The notes beneath the pieces were generated by a model that saw only the letters and a list, made by a program, of their open reading frames with translations, ran no database searches and was not told where the DNA came from. Shown piece by piece: positions 38,423 to 48,120 of a stretch of 64,000 nt of DNA; positions within the stretch are counted from its first letter, which is position 1, and each line of letters begins with the position of its first letter. This DNA is from Allomuricauda sp. (GTDB lineage: Bacteria > Bacteroidota > Bacteroidia > Flavobacteriales > Flavobacteriaceae), in contig RHLF01000002.1 of assembly GCA_003712125.1 (NCBI GenBank), forward strand, positions 1,054,001-1,118,000, given 5' to 3'. The position numbers and the translations under genes are program-made.

Positions 38423-39889
38423 TTAATATTCAAGAACATTGGTCATGGCATAAATCTCGTCGATCAATGGCGTGGTAATACCCGTTCCTGAACCAATGGT
38501 CACAGGCGTAATTACAGCTTCCCCAATGACATAACGTCCTTTTAAGGTTCCATCTTCATCTTGGTGTATTCCTTCAATGGGATACCTTTCAATATAATCT
38601 GCCAAATGCGCATTGGTGTAAGACGTTTTTAGCCCCCAAATGGCATGCAAGATCAAGGGCTCGCCATTTTCAGAAGTACCTACATAGAGCATATTGTGCC
38701 CACTCTTTCTCAAAAGGGTTAAAAAGGGTATACCATTTTCCTTAATGCGTTGCATTTTTTCTTCGGAACTTCCTGTCAACTCGATTTTTTGGCCTAACTC
38801 AATCTGATCCTTGGAATCACGCGGCAACCATATTTTATAGGTGCCCAACAAATCGCGAATTAGGGAGGAACAGTCTCGATTTTCCAAATTTCCGCCCCAT
38901 CCGTAGGGCCGCTCAACAAATTGGGAAACCAACAATGCAAGACTGGCGCTATCAAGGTTTAAATCGTCAAATGCCAAATGCCTTTTGGGCAGTTCCGCTT
39001 TTAACAGGTTCGCATATTGGTTTTCGTCCGTATTTACGTAAAAGGCCCGAACCCGACCAGGGTCTTCCGATGCCTCATAGGGCAAAACCATACCCATTTT
39101 GGCATTTAGGGCGTATTGGGAATTTGGTGAGGCCAAAGTCAAGCTGTCGGACAAGGGCATGGCATAAGCTTGGGTCGTCCATTGACGGATGAAATCATCA
39201 TCAACTAGGCCAATATCATGCATCTGCACCCATCCTTTATAGTAGGGACTGAGCACATAACACCATTGCTTGTCATTTGACAGATGAACCAATTGCAAGG
39301 GTGTATTCGCCCACAAATTGGTTTCTTGAAAATAATCGAAGGGGAAGCCCTCCCCTGCCTTCGAATACCGATCAAAACCGGGGCGATTGGTAGGGATTCT
39401 TCGCAAATTGGTATGGCGCACAACAATCCCTCGATTTAGAAAATTCGGAAAGCTGGCCAAATCAATATTGGATACTAAGGCTTCGCGCTGCCATTTTTTA
39501 TGCGCTTTTTTGTTTTCCCCGTACCATGTTTCATCATTTAGGTAGTCATTGAGATAAACCACCTCCTTGCCTGGTAGTGCCGCTGCTGCATTGGCCATCG
39601 CATCAGCCGCAATGTTCCATGGTTTGAAAAAATTACTAATAAATTCACTTTTTAGGGAATCAGGAACGTTAATTTCCGCATCAGGATAATCAAGACTTTC
39701 TTGAGAAACCGTTTCAATGCGTATTTCCGTGTTTTCGTTCTCGACCCTTTTACAGCCCGAGACACCCAATACCAAGCAAAGCACAATGCCAGCAAGGGCC
39801 CGAATTCTTCGAATCCCTACGAAATTGGCCGTTTGGGAATTATCCCTTTTTACCCACAGACACCTGTGGTATGTCTTTTGATTTCTCAT
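38423..39889 (-). CDS. SH3-domain-containing C40 (NlpC/P60) peptidase, putative lipoprotein
   Basis: FVERPYGWGGNLENRDCSSLIRDLLGTYKIWLPRDS Cys catalytic motif and HAIWG His motif; lipobox VSGCKR. Start uncertain. Confidence 0.8.
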   Translation of the reverse strand: MRNQKTYHRCLWVKRDNSQTANFVGIRRIRALAGIVLCLVLGVSGCKRVENENTEIRIETVSQESLDYPDAEINVPDSLKSEFISNFFKPWNIAADAMANAAAALPGKEVVYLNDYLNDETWYGENKKAHKKWQREALVSNIDLASFPNFLNRGIVVRHTNLRRIPTNRPGFDRYSKAGEGFPFDYFQETNLWANTPLQLVHLSNDKQWCYVLSPYYKGWVQMHDIGLVDDDFIRQWTTQAYAMPLSDSLTLASPNSQYALNAKMGMVLPYEASEDPGRVRAFYVNTDENQYANLLKAELPKRHLAFDDLNLDSASLALLVSQFVERPYGWGGNLENRDCSSLIRDLLGTYKIWLPRDSKDQIELGQKIELTGSSEEKMQRIKENGIPFLTLLRKSGHNMLYVGTSENGEPLILHAIWGLKTSYTNAHLADYIERYPIEGIHQDEDGTLKGRYVIGEAVITPVTIGSGTGITTPLIDEIYAMTNVLEY

Positions 39890-42800
39890 TAACGTTTTGA
39901 ATGTCGGAACCAATAATTCGGTTTAATGAACTTTGTGCTGCATTTACTTCACCCTTCAATTGTTCCAATCGAGCATTTTGCGGTTGGGTAGGTTTGGCTG
40001 TTGCCCCGTTTACCGCACGCATCAACGAACGTATCTCCTCCCGCAGTCTTGGTCTTTGACGATAGGTCATGTCTGGTGGCGGTCTTTTCAAGATGTCATC
40101 TTGAAGTTCAACAATGCTGTTCATTGCTACATCGATGGCTTCAAAAATTGTCGCGTCAACCCCTTCTCCTTTATGCTGCTTTAATTTCCTTTTTAACTCC
40201 CCCAACTGGCTTTGGTAGGCCTTGGTGTTGTTGATCATGGTGTGCGTTTGCGAAAGCAGCGCTCGCAATTCCAACAACAGCTCAGTCTTCGCAGCATAAT
40301 CGGCTTGTGGTAACGTCATACGGGGATCGGCACGCACTACTATTGGGGTTTCGAAGACTTCATTATTCACTTTTAAGCGAGCGGTATATGTGCCGGGGGG
40401 TACCAAAGGATGTATGGAACCCGAAAAGAATCCACCTCCGGTTGCTCCTTCCATTTTTGTAGCACCCTCATGTCCCAGATCCCAAACGATTCGATTTACC
40501 CCTGCAGTAACCGTGGTATCTTTTAAGGTACGAATCACCGTTCCCGAGGCATCGGCAATCTCAACTTCGGCCGTAACCGTTTCCTTCTGGTTCAAATAAA
40601 AATTGATATTGGCACCAAAATCGGGGTTTTTGGCCTTGTAATGACGGTCTCCCAGATTTTCCAAGCGCCAGAACATATGCCATAGCGTTGCTTGACGGAC
40701 TGGGAAAAGATGAGTCGATTTCCCTTTGGTATCATTCATTTCCTGAAGGGGTCTAATATCATCCAAAATCCAGGCTCCCCGTCCGTGGGTACCCACTATT
40801 AAATCGCGGTCTCTCGCTTGAATTCGCAAATCCCTAACCGATACGTTTGGTAAATTATTGTTGATTTTGGTCCAAGATTGCCCCTGGTTCCAACTTGCAA
40901 AAATGCCATGCTCCATACCCGCGTACAAGACATCGGGGTTTATGGGGTCTTGCCGTACCACTTTTACATAATCGTCTTGGGGAAGGCCGTTGGTTATTTT
41001 TGTCCAGGTTTTACCGTAATCTTTGGTCATAAAAATATAAGGTCTGAAATCATCCATCCGGTGCTGATCCACAGTCACGAAGGCAGTGCCCCCATCATGT
41101 TCAGAAGCATGTATTTTGGCCACCCAGGCAAATGCCGGCAATCCCTTGATCCGATCATTCAATTTCGTCCAGGTGGTTCCGCCATCGCGTGTCAATTGTA
41201 CATTTCCATCGTCTGTCCCCACCCATATTACACCTTTTTCTACCGGAGATTCATCAATATACAGGATGGAACAATGAAATTCAGCAGCGGTATTATCTTG
41301 GTAAATCTCACCCCCTGAGGTTCTTTGTTTTGATTTGTCATTGGTCGTCAGGTCAGGACTAATTTCTTGCCATGAATTACCTCTATTCGTTGATTTGAAC
41401 ACCACATTACCACCAAAATATACCGTGTTGGGGTCATGGGGCGAAATGGTTATGGGCGAATCCCAATTGAATCGGTATTTGTGGTTTTCGATGGCATCAC
41501 CGGCTGAACCGATAATTTTTGGATAGGGATGTATGTTACGAACATTACCATGTCTTGAATCGACATGAAAGATCACACCGCCCTGTAAATTGGCATATAC
41601 CTCGTGTTCACTACCAGGTATGGGTACGGCAAAATAACCATCTCCATAGGCCAGGCCTTTCCAATGCCGTTTTAGAATGCCTGCTGAATAAAGGGAATTA
41701 CTTGGGCCAACCCAGGTACCATTGTCTTGCAGCCCACCGTACACATTATAGGGATCCTTGTTGTCAATAAAAATCTGATAGAATTGCGAGAGTTCTACAT
41801 TATTGATGATTTCCCAGCTATCCCCGCCATCATAAGACACTTGATACCCTCCGTCACTACCGTTCAAAATACGGTTCGAATTGGTAGGATCGATCCAAAG
41901 TGCTTGGTGGTCACCGTGAACCGTTCTCGCAATGGGCTCCCAATTTTTGCCACCATCGACCGATCGACTAAGCCTACCTGAGATGGAAAAAAGAATATCC
42001 GGATTGTTGGGGTCGACGCGCACATCACTGTAGTAAAAAGGTCGAAAGTTGATGTTAGGATCATCGTTGACCATCACCCATGAATCCCCACGGTCTTCGG
42101 ACCTGAATGCAGTACCCCCACCTTGAAATTCGGTCATCAAGTAGATGATGTTCGGACTGCTCTTTGCAATATGGATGCCTGGCCTTGCCATTGGGGTTTT
42201 TGGCAGGCCTTTCATTATTTTTTTCCAGGTTTCACCACCATCCATAGTTCGGTAAATGGCTGTTTCTTTCCCGCCATCATCAAATCGCCAAGGTTTTCTT
42301 CTAAACGTCCACATACCGGCAAACATGATACGTGGATTGCTCATATCCATAGCAATATCAGAACACCCTGTATCTTCATTGATGTAAAGTATTTTTTTCC
42401 AGCTTTTGCCCCCATCCGAGGTTTTGAAAACCCCGCGTTCGGGATTGGGCCCCCATTCTTTACCCAAGGCACATACACAGGCAACATCAGGGTCATTGGG
42501 ATCGACCACAATTCGCTTAATTCTTTCGGTTTCCTTTAGACCAAGGTGGGTCCAATTTTTTCCTGCATCTACGGAGCGGTATACACCCCATCCATAACCT
42601 ACACTATTTCTAGGGTCACCTTCTCCCGTTCCTACCCATAACACGTTGGTATCGGAAGGAGCAATGGTCAGCGCACCAATAGAATAGGCCCGTTGCCCCT
42701 CGAAAATGGGTGTGAAATTCACACCACCATTGGTGGTCTTAAAAATACCGCCATCGGCACCAGAAACATAAAAGGTACTGGGGTCTCCGGGTATACCATC

Positions 42801-42950
42801 TATATCGGTTACCCTACCTCCCATATTGGCAGGACCAATGGCCCGCCATTCCATCGATTTCAGGGCTTCGGCATAGTTGTCGTTTTGGGAAAATACAAGG
42901 CTCGAAAAAAGCACGGCCCACAAGAAAGGGCGCAGATTGAAACTTTTCAT
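39840..42950 (-). CDS. Sortilin/BNR-repeat (VPS10-like) secreted protein
   Basis: Multiple S/T-x-DGG-x-S/TW repeats (TSDGGKSWKKI, TMDGGETWKKI, SVDGGKNWEPI); signal peptide. Confidence 0.85.
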   Translation of the reverse strand: MKSFNLRPFLWAVLFSSLVFSQNDNYAEALKSMEWRAIGPANMGGRVTDIDGIPGDPSTFYVSGADGGIFKTTNGGVNFTPIFEGQRAYSIGALTIAPSDTNVLWVGTGEGDPRNSVGYGWGVYRSVDAGKNWTHLGLKETERIKRIVVDPNDPDVACVCALGKEWGPNPERGVFKTSDGGKSWKKILYINEDTGCSDIAMDMSNPRIMFAGMWTFRRKPWRFDDGGKETAIYRTMDGGETWKKIMKGLPKTPMARPGIHIAKSSPNIIYLMTEFQGGGTAFRSEDRGDSWVMVNDDPNINFRPFYYSDVRVDPNNPDILFSISGRLSRSVDGGKNWEPIARTVHGDHQALWIDPTNSNRILNGSDGGYQVSYDGGDSWEIINNVELSQFYQIFIDNKDPYNVYGGLQDNGTWVGPSNSLYSAGILKRHWKGLAYGDGYFAVPIPGSEHEVYANLQGGVIFHVDSRHGNVRNIHPYPKIIGSAGDAIENHKYRFNWDSPITISPHDPNTVYFGGNVVFKSTNRGNSWQEISPDLTTNDKSKQRTSGGEIYQDNTAAEFHCSILYIDESPVEKGVIWVGTDDGNVQLTRDGGTTWTKLNDRIKGLPAFAWVAKIHASEHDGGTAFVTVDQHRMDDFRPYIFMTKDYGKTWTKITNGLPQDDYVKVVRQDPINPDVLYAGMEHGIFASWNQGQSWTKINNNLPNVSVRDLRIQARDRDLIVGTHGRGAWILDDIRPLQEMNDTKGKSTHLFPVRQATLWHMFWRLENLGDRHYKAKNPDFGANINFYLNQKETVTAEVEIADASGTVIRTLKDTTVTAGVNRIVWDLGHEGATKMEGATGGGFFSGSIHPLVPPGTYTARLKVNNEVFETPIVVRADPRMTLPQADYAAKTELLLELRALLSQTHTMINNTKAYQSQLGELKRKLKQHKGEGVDATIFEAIDVAMNSIVELQDDILKRPPPDMTYRQRPRLREEIRSLMRAVNGATAKPTQPQNARLEQLKGEVNAAQSSLNRIIGSDIQNVNEKSKDIPQVSVGKKG

Positions 42951-43149
42951 AGTAGTGTTGATTGGTTATTAGCTATCCTTCAAGAATATTGTCTACAAAA
43001 TAACCAAAATCCCACTATAAAAAAAGAGAAACTTCAAAGGGACAACCACCCAAATTAGCGGGTTCTTGGGAACATTTTATTACCCGCTTTTTCATTCCCT
43101 TTTCATTGCAAAAATGGTTACATTTAAGGACATCAAACAACTACCCATT

Positions 43150-46100
43150 ATGAAGTCTTTTTTCTACTCCCTCCTGGGCATTCTTTTGCTTTCGGCGGCA
43201 ACCGATCTGAATGCCCAACGCAAAAAAAATAAAAGTCTAACGACCGAGAATTATTCCGAATCCTTGTACAATTCTATCGAATGGCGCCTCGTTGGTCCTT
43301 TTCGAGGTGGGCGTGCAGGAACCGTTGCCGGTGTTCTGAACAATCCAAATCTCTATTATATGGGAACCGCCGGTGGAGGTGTCTGGAAAACTACCGATGC
43401 CGGGAACACATGGAGCTGTATATCCGATGGTTATTTTGGAGGCTCCATAGGGGCAGTGGCCGTATCAGAAGCTGACCCCAATGTCATCTATGTGGGTGAA
43501 GGTGAACAAACACTTCGTGGTAATGTTTCATCAGGAAATGGCATTTGGAAAAGTCTGGATGCGGGAGAAACATGGCAATTTATTGGATTGGAAGGATCTG
43601 AACATATCGCCAGAATTCGAATTCACCCAACCGATCCCAATCTTGTTTATGTTGCTGCTATCGGGAATTTGTGGAAGCCAAATGAAACCCGAGGGGTATA
43701 CCGCTCCAAAGATGGGGGTCAAAACTGGGAGAAGATCTTGTACGAAAGCGATAAGGCCGGAGCAGGAGACTTGATATTGGACCCCAATAACCCACGTATT
43801 CTTTATGCTGCCACCTGGGAAATGAAACGAAACGGTTACCGTATGGATAGTGGTGGCCCTGACAGTAAACTATATAAAAGTACCGATGGTGGGGATACAT
43901 GGACTGATATTTCAAAATACAGTGGCTTACCTAAAGGCCCATGGGGCATCGTGGGCATCACCGTCTCACCGGTAGATTCAAACCGTGTCTGGGCCATTAT
44001 CGAGGCCGAAGATGGGGGTGTGTTCCGTTCAGACAATGCTGGCAAAACTTGGAAAAAGATTAATGAAAATAGGGCTTTACGGCAACGCGCTTGGTACTAT
44101 AGCAGAATTTATGCGGACACGCAAAACAAAGACAAGGTGTATGTCATGAATGTAAGTTATGGGGTTTCAACGGATGGTGGAAAAACATTCACCCTTAAAA
44201 ATGCCCCTCATGGTGACCACCATGATTTGTGGATCGATCCAAATAACAACAACAGGATGGTTATTGCAGATGATGGAGGTGCGCAGGTTTCCAATGATGG
44301 TGGTGAAAACTGGACCACCTACCACAACCAACCCACGGCCCAGTTCTATCGGGTAACAACAGACAATAGTTTTCCGTATCGGATTTATGGTGCGCAACAG
44401 GATAACAGCACCGTTCGAATTTATCATCGTACGGCAAGTTCAAGCATTAATGAAAGTCATTGGGAGCCCTCAGCAGGAGGTGAAAGCGCCCATTTAGCCC
44501 CAGACCCCAACAACAATGATATTGTATACGGTGGCACTTTCAAGGGGTATATGATGCGGCAGGACCATTCCGTCAATCAAACCCGCTCTATTAATGTATG
44601 GCCCGATAATCCGGCAGGTTCGGGCGTCGAGGTAATGAAATACCGATTCAATTGGAATTTTCCGGTAAAATTCAGTATTCATGACAACAAGAAGTTGTAT
44701 GCAGGCTCCAACTATTTGCATGTAACCACCAACGAAGGACAGACTTGGAAGACCATTTCACCTGACCTCACCCGAGGATTGCCCGAAACCATAAAGTCAT
44801 CTGGAGGGCCAATCACACAAGACAACACGGGAGCGGAATTTTACGCGAATCTTTTCGCCATCAATGAATCACCCCTCGAAGAAGGCGTTATTTGGGTGGG
44901 CAGCGATGATGGTCTGATCCATATTTCAAGAGATAATGGTGCGAATTGGGAAAACATCACACCCCCATCTGGCATGAGCCCAAAATTGAACATGATCAAT
45001 TGTATAGACCCAAGTCCTTTTCAAAAGGGTACAGCCTATGTAGCCGCAACCTCTTACAAATTTGGTGATTATACGCCCTATCTCTATAAAACGAGTGATT
45101 ATGGGAAAACCTGGAAGCTGATTACCAAAGGAATAAAAAACAATCATTACACGCGGGCCATTCGGTCCGATAAAGTACGGGAAGGTTTATTATACGCCGG
45201 AACCGAATGGGGCATGTACATTTCCTTTGATGATGGTGCCAGTTGGACCCCCTTTCAATTGAATTTACCCGTCACCTCTATCCGTGACCTTCATGTGCGT
45301 GACAACGATTTGATTGCGGCTACCCACGGTCGCAGTTTTTGGATGATAGATGACTTGACCCCACTGCACCAGCTATCAGATCAAATGGCCAATGCCGAGT
45401 CTTATCTGTACCAACCCGATAAGGCGTATCGGATGCATCAATCCGGAGGTTGGGGACAACCCAATACCAAGTTGGTGGGTGAAAATCATCCCAATGGGGC
45501 CATCATCAATTATTACGTGAAAAATGTCAAGGACAGCGACAAGGTTTCTTTGGAGATATTGGAGATGGATGGCACCTTGATCCAACGTTTTTCAAATACG
45601 GCAAAACCGAATAAGTTAGATCCCAGTGCAGATAAAACCTTAAAAGTGAAGTCTGGTGGAAATAGAATTGTTTGGAATATGCGGTACCCCGGCTATAAAA
45701 CCTTCAAGGGAATGGTATTCTATTCTTCTCCCAATATTGGGCCCAAAGCTGTACCAGGTGATTATAAAGTACGATTGAATTATAATGGTCAGCTATTGGA
45801 ACAGGTGCTCACGATCATCAAAGATCCTAGATTGCCGAATACACCAAGCGACTACCAACAACAGTTTGACTTTTTAATGGCTGTAAGAGACCAGGTCAGT
45901 CGGGCAAATACCGCCATCATCGATATTAGAACGGTAAAAAAGGACTTGGACTATTTAAAAGGAAAGAAGACCTTGAAAAAAGAAATTAAGGGCATGATTT
46001 CCGAATTTGAATCAAAGCTGGATGTCATTGAAAACAACATCCACATGACAAAAAACCAGAGTTATCAAGACCCCTTGAATTACGGTATTCGTATCAACAA

Positions 46101-46302
46101 CCGATTGGCCTTTTTGTTGGTAGACTCCCAACGTGGCGATTACCGTCCGACGGATCAGGCAAAAGAATTTTTTGCTGAAGTTACCCAAGAACTCGATGTT
46201 GAAGTCGCTGCCTTAAAGCGATTGATGGATGAATATGTTTCCAAAATCAATGGGCAAGTCTCTGAAAACGGAATGGAAATGATCTCGATAGGTGAAAAAT
46301 AA
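43150..46302 (+). CDS. Sortilin/BNR-repeat secreted protein (paralog 2)
   Basis: KTTDAGNTWSCI, SKDGGQNWEKI, STDGGDTWTDI; start taken at MKSFFYSLLGILLLSAA. Confidence 0.85.
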   Translation: MKSFFYSLLGILLLSAATDLNAQRKKNKSLTTENYSESLYNSIEWRLVGPFRGGRAGTVAGVLNNPNLYYMGTAGGGVWKTTDAGNTWSCISDGYFGGSIGAVAVSEADPNVIYVGEGEQTLRGNVSSGNGIWKSLDAGETWQFIGLEGSEHIARIRIHPTDPNLVYVAAIGNLWKPNETRGVYRSKDGGQNWEKILYESDKAGAGDLILDPNNPRILYAATWEMKRNGYRMDSGGPDSKLYKSTDGGDTWTDISKYSGLPKGPWGIVGITVSPVDSNRVWAIIEAEDGGVFRSDNAGKTWKKINENRALRQRAWYYSRIYADTQNKDKVYVMNVSYGVSTDGGKTFTLKNAPHGDHHDLWIDPNNNNRMVIADDGGAQVSNDGGENWTTYHNQPTAQFYRVTTDNSFPYRIYGAQQDNSTVRIYHRTASSSINESHWEPSAGGESAHLAPDPNNNDIVYGGTFKGYMMRQDHSVNQTRSINVWPDNPAGSGVEVMKYRFNWNFPVKFSIHDNKKLYAGSNYLHVTTNEGQTWKTISPDLTRGLPETIKSSGGPITQDNTGAEFYANLFAINESPLEEGVIWVGSDDGLIHISRDNGANWENITPPSGMSPKLNMINCIDPSPFQKGTAYVAATSYKFGDYTPYLYKTSDYGKTWKLITKGIKNNHYTRAIRSDKVREGLLYAGTEWGMYISFDDGASWTPFQLNLPVTSIRDLHVRDNDLIAATHGRSFWMIDDLTPLHQLSDQMANAESYLYQPDKAYRMHQSGGWGQPNTKLVGENHPNGAIINYYVKNVKDSDKVSLEILEMDGTLIQRFSNTAKPNKLDPSADKTLKVKSGGNRIVWNMRYPGYKTFKGMVFYSSPNIGPKAVPGDYKVRLNYNGQLLEQVLTIIKDPRLPNTPSDYQQQFDFLMAVRDQVSRANTAIIDIRTVKKDLDYLKGKKTLKKEIKGMISEFESKLDVIENNIHMTKNQSYQDPLNYGIRINNRLAFLLVDSQRGDYRPTDQAKEFFAEVTQELDVEVAALKRLMDEYVSKINGQVSENGMEMISIGEK

Positions 46303-46385
46303 TCAAAATAGCCTTGTACCTTCTTTTCAATGTCAACTGTTATCCAAATTAACCCAATCCCTTTCGGATTGGTAAACCTTAACTA

Positions 46386-48089
46386 ATGAACCAAAAATTT
46401 CGAATCGCGTTTTTATTCACCCTTGTTATTTCCTTGCCGGTTGCCATGGCACAAGACCGTATTACAGGAGAGGCCTTCGCCACTCGTTCCGTAGTTTTAG
46501 GACAAAACGGTATGGTGGCAACGAGTCATCCTTTGGCGACTCAAATTGGGCTCGATGTACTTAAAGATGGTGGCAGTGCCATTGATGCAGCTATTGCGGC
46601 AAACGCCGCCCTGGGACTCATGGAACCTACGGGTTGTGGTATCGGTGGAGATCTCTTTGCGATTGTTTGGGATGGCGAAACCAAGAAATTGTACGGTCTA
46701 AACGCCAGCGGCCGTTCACCCCAAAATTTGAGTTTGTCCTATTTTGAAAAGAAGGGCATGCAAAAAATTCCCTCCCATGGTCCATTGCCGGTAAGTGTGC
46801 CAGGTGCTGTTGATGGTTGGTTTGAATTGCATGGAAAATTTGGATCCAAACCAATGACCGAAATATTGGCCCCTGCGATTGCCTATGCAGAAAACGGATT
46901 TCCCTTAACAGAACTTATTGCATGGTACATGCATCGAACGGTACCTTTTTTTGAATCAAAGGGGTTTCCCAATATTGCGGACACCTACAAATCCCAAAAT
47001 GGAGGGAAACTGCCGATGGAGGGCGAAATTTATAAGAACCCCTATTTGGCGAATACCTATCGAAAAATTGCCGCAGGCGGACGTGATGCTTTTTACAAAG
47101 GCGATATTGCAAAAACCATTGGTCGATTCATTCAAGGCCAGGGTGGTTTTTTATCAGCCAAAGACTTGGCAGACCACAGCTCAGAATGGGTAGAACCGGT
47201 TTCTGTGAATTACCGGGGCTATGATGTTTGGGAATTGCCTCCTAATGGTCAGGGTATTGCGGCCCTGCAAATGTTGCAATTATTGGAGGGTTATGATTTT
47301 TCCAAAATAAAATTCGGCAGTGCTGAGCACCTGCACCTATTTACCGAAGCCAAAAAATTAGCGTTTGAAGATCGGGCCAAGTATTATGCCGATATGGACT
47401 TTTTTGATGTGCCAGTCGAAGAGTTGCTGTCAGACACCTACGCCCAAGAACGGAGAAAATTAATCGGGGAACGAGCCGGAACCTATAATGCGGGGGAAAT
47501 ATCAGCAGGGGAAACCATCTATATGACCGTGGCAGATGGCAAGGGCACCATGATTTCTTTGATACAAAGTAATTATCGGGGTATGGGATCGGGCATGGCA
47601 CCGCCGAAACTAGGTTTTATGTTACAAGACCGAGGCGAACTGTTCAGTTTGAAACGAGGGCAGGCCAATACTTTTGAACCCGGCAAAAGACCTTTCCATA
47701 CGATTATTCCGGCATTTATCACCAAAGATGGGAAGCCCTATGTTAGTTTTGGTGTCATGGGAGGAGACTTTCAGCCCATGGGCCATACCCAAATCGTGAT
47801 GAACCTCATCGATTTTGGTATGAACCTGCAAGAAGCTGGCGATGCCCCAAGATGGGACCATACAGGAGGTGCAAGTCCGATGGGAAGAACCACAGAAAAT
47901 ACGGGAATGATACGAACAGAATCTGGTATCCCCTATGCCACGATCCGCGAACTAATGGACAAAGGTCATCGCATGGGAACCGCTAGAGGCGTTTATGGCG
48001 GGTATCAAGCCATATTATGGGATGATGAAAATAAAGTATACCATGGTGCTTCTGAAAGTCGTAAGGACGGACAGGCAGCAGGATATTAA
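46386..48089 (+). CDS. Gamma-glutamyltransferase family protein
   Basis: GMVATSHPLATQIGLDVLKDGGSAIDAAIAANAALGLMEPTGCGIGGDLFAIVWD; TYMTVAD-type Thr region and SNYRGMGSGM. Confidence 0.9.
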   Translation: MNQKFRIAFLFTLVISLPVAMAQDRITGEAFATRSVVLGQNGMVATSHPLATQIGLDVLKDGGSAIDAAIAANAALGLMEPTGCGIGGDLFAIVWDGETKKLYGLNASGRSPQNLSLSYFEKKGMQKIPSHGPLPVSVPGAVDGWFELHGKFGSKPMTEILAPAIAYAENGFPLTELIAWYMHRTVPFFESKGFPNIADTYKSQNGGKLPMEGEIYKNPYLANTYRKIAAGGRDAFYKGDIAKTIGRFIQGQGGFLSAKDLADHSSEWVEPVSVNYRGYDVWELPPNGQGIAALQMLQLLEGYDFSKIKFGSAEHLHLFTEAKKLAFEDRAKYYADMDFFDVPVEELLSDTYAQERRKLIGERAGTYNAGEISAGETIYMTVADGKGTMISLIQSNYRGMGSGMAPPKLGFMLQDRGELFSLKRGQANTFEPGKRPFHTIIPAFITKDGKPYVSFGVMGGDFQPMGHTQIVMNLIDFGMNLQEAGDAPRWDHTGGASPMGRTTENTGMIRTESGIPYATIRELMDKGHRMGTARGVYGGYQAILWDDENKVYHGASESRKDGQAAGY

Positions 48090-48120
48090 AACACAAACTA
48101 ATCTAATACCAATCTTAAAA

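Noticed and set aside
40878-42597. Plus-strand ORFs inside the first BNR paralog (e.g. 40878..41318, 42123..42539)
   Set aside because: Antisense shadows of a repeat-rich coding gene.
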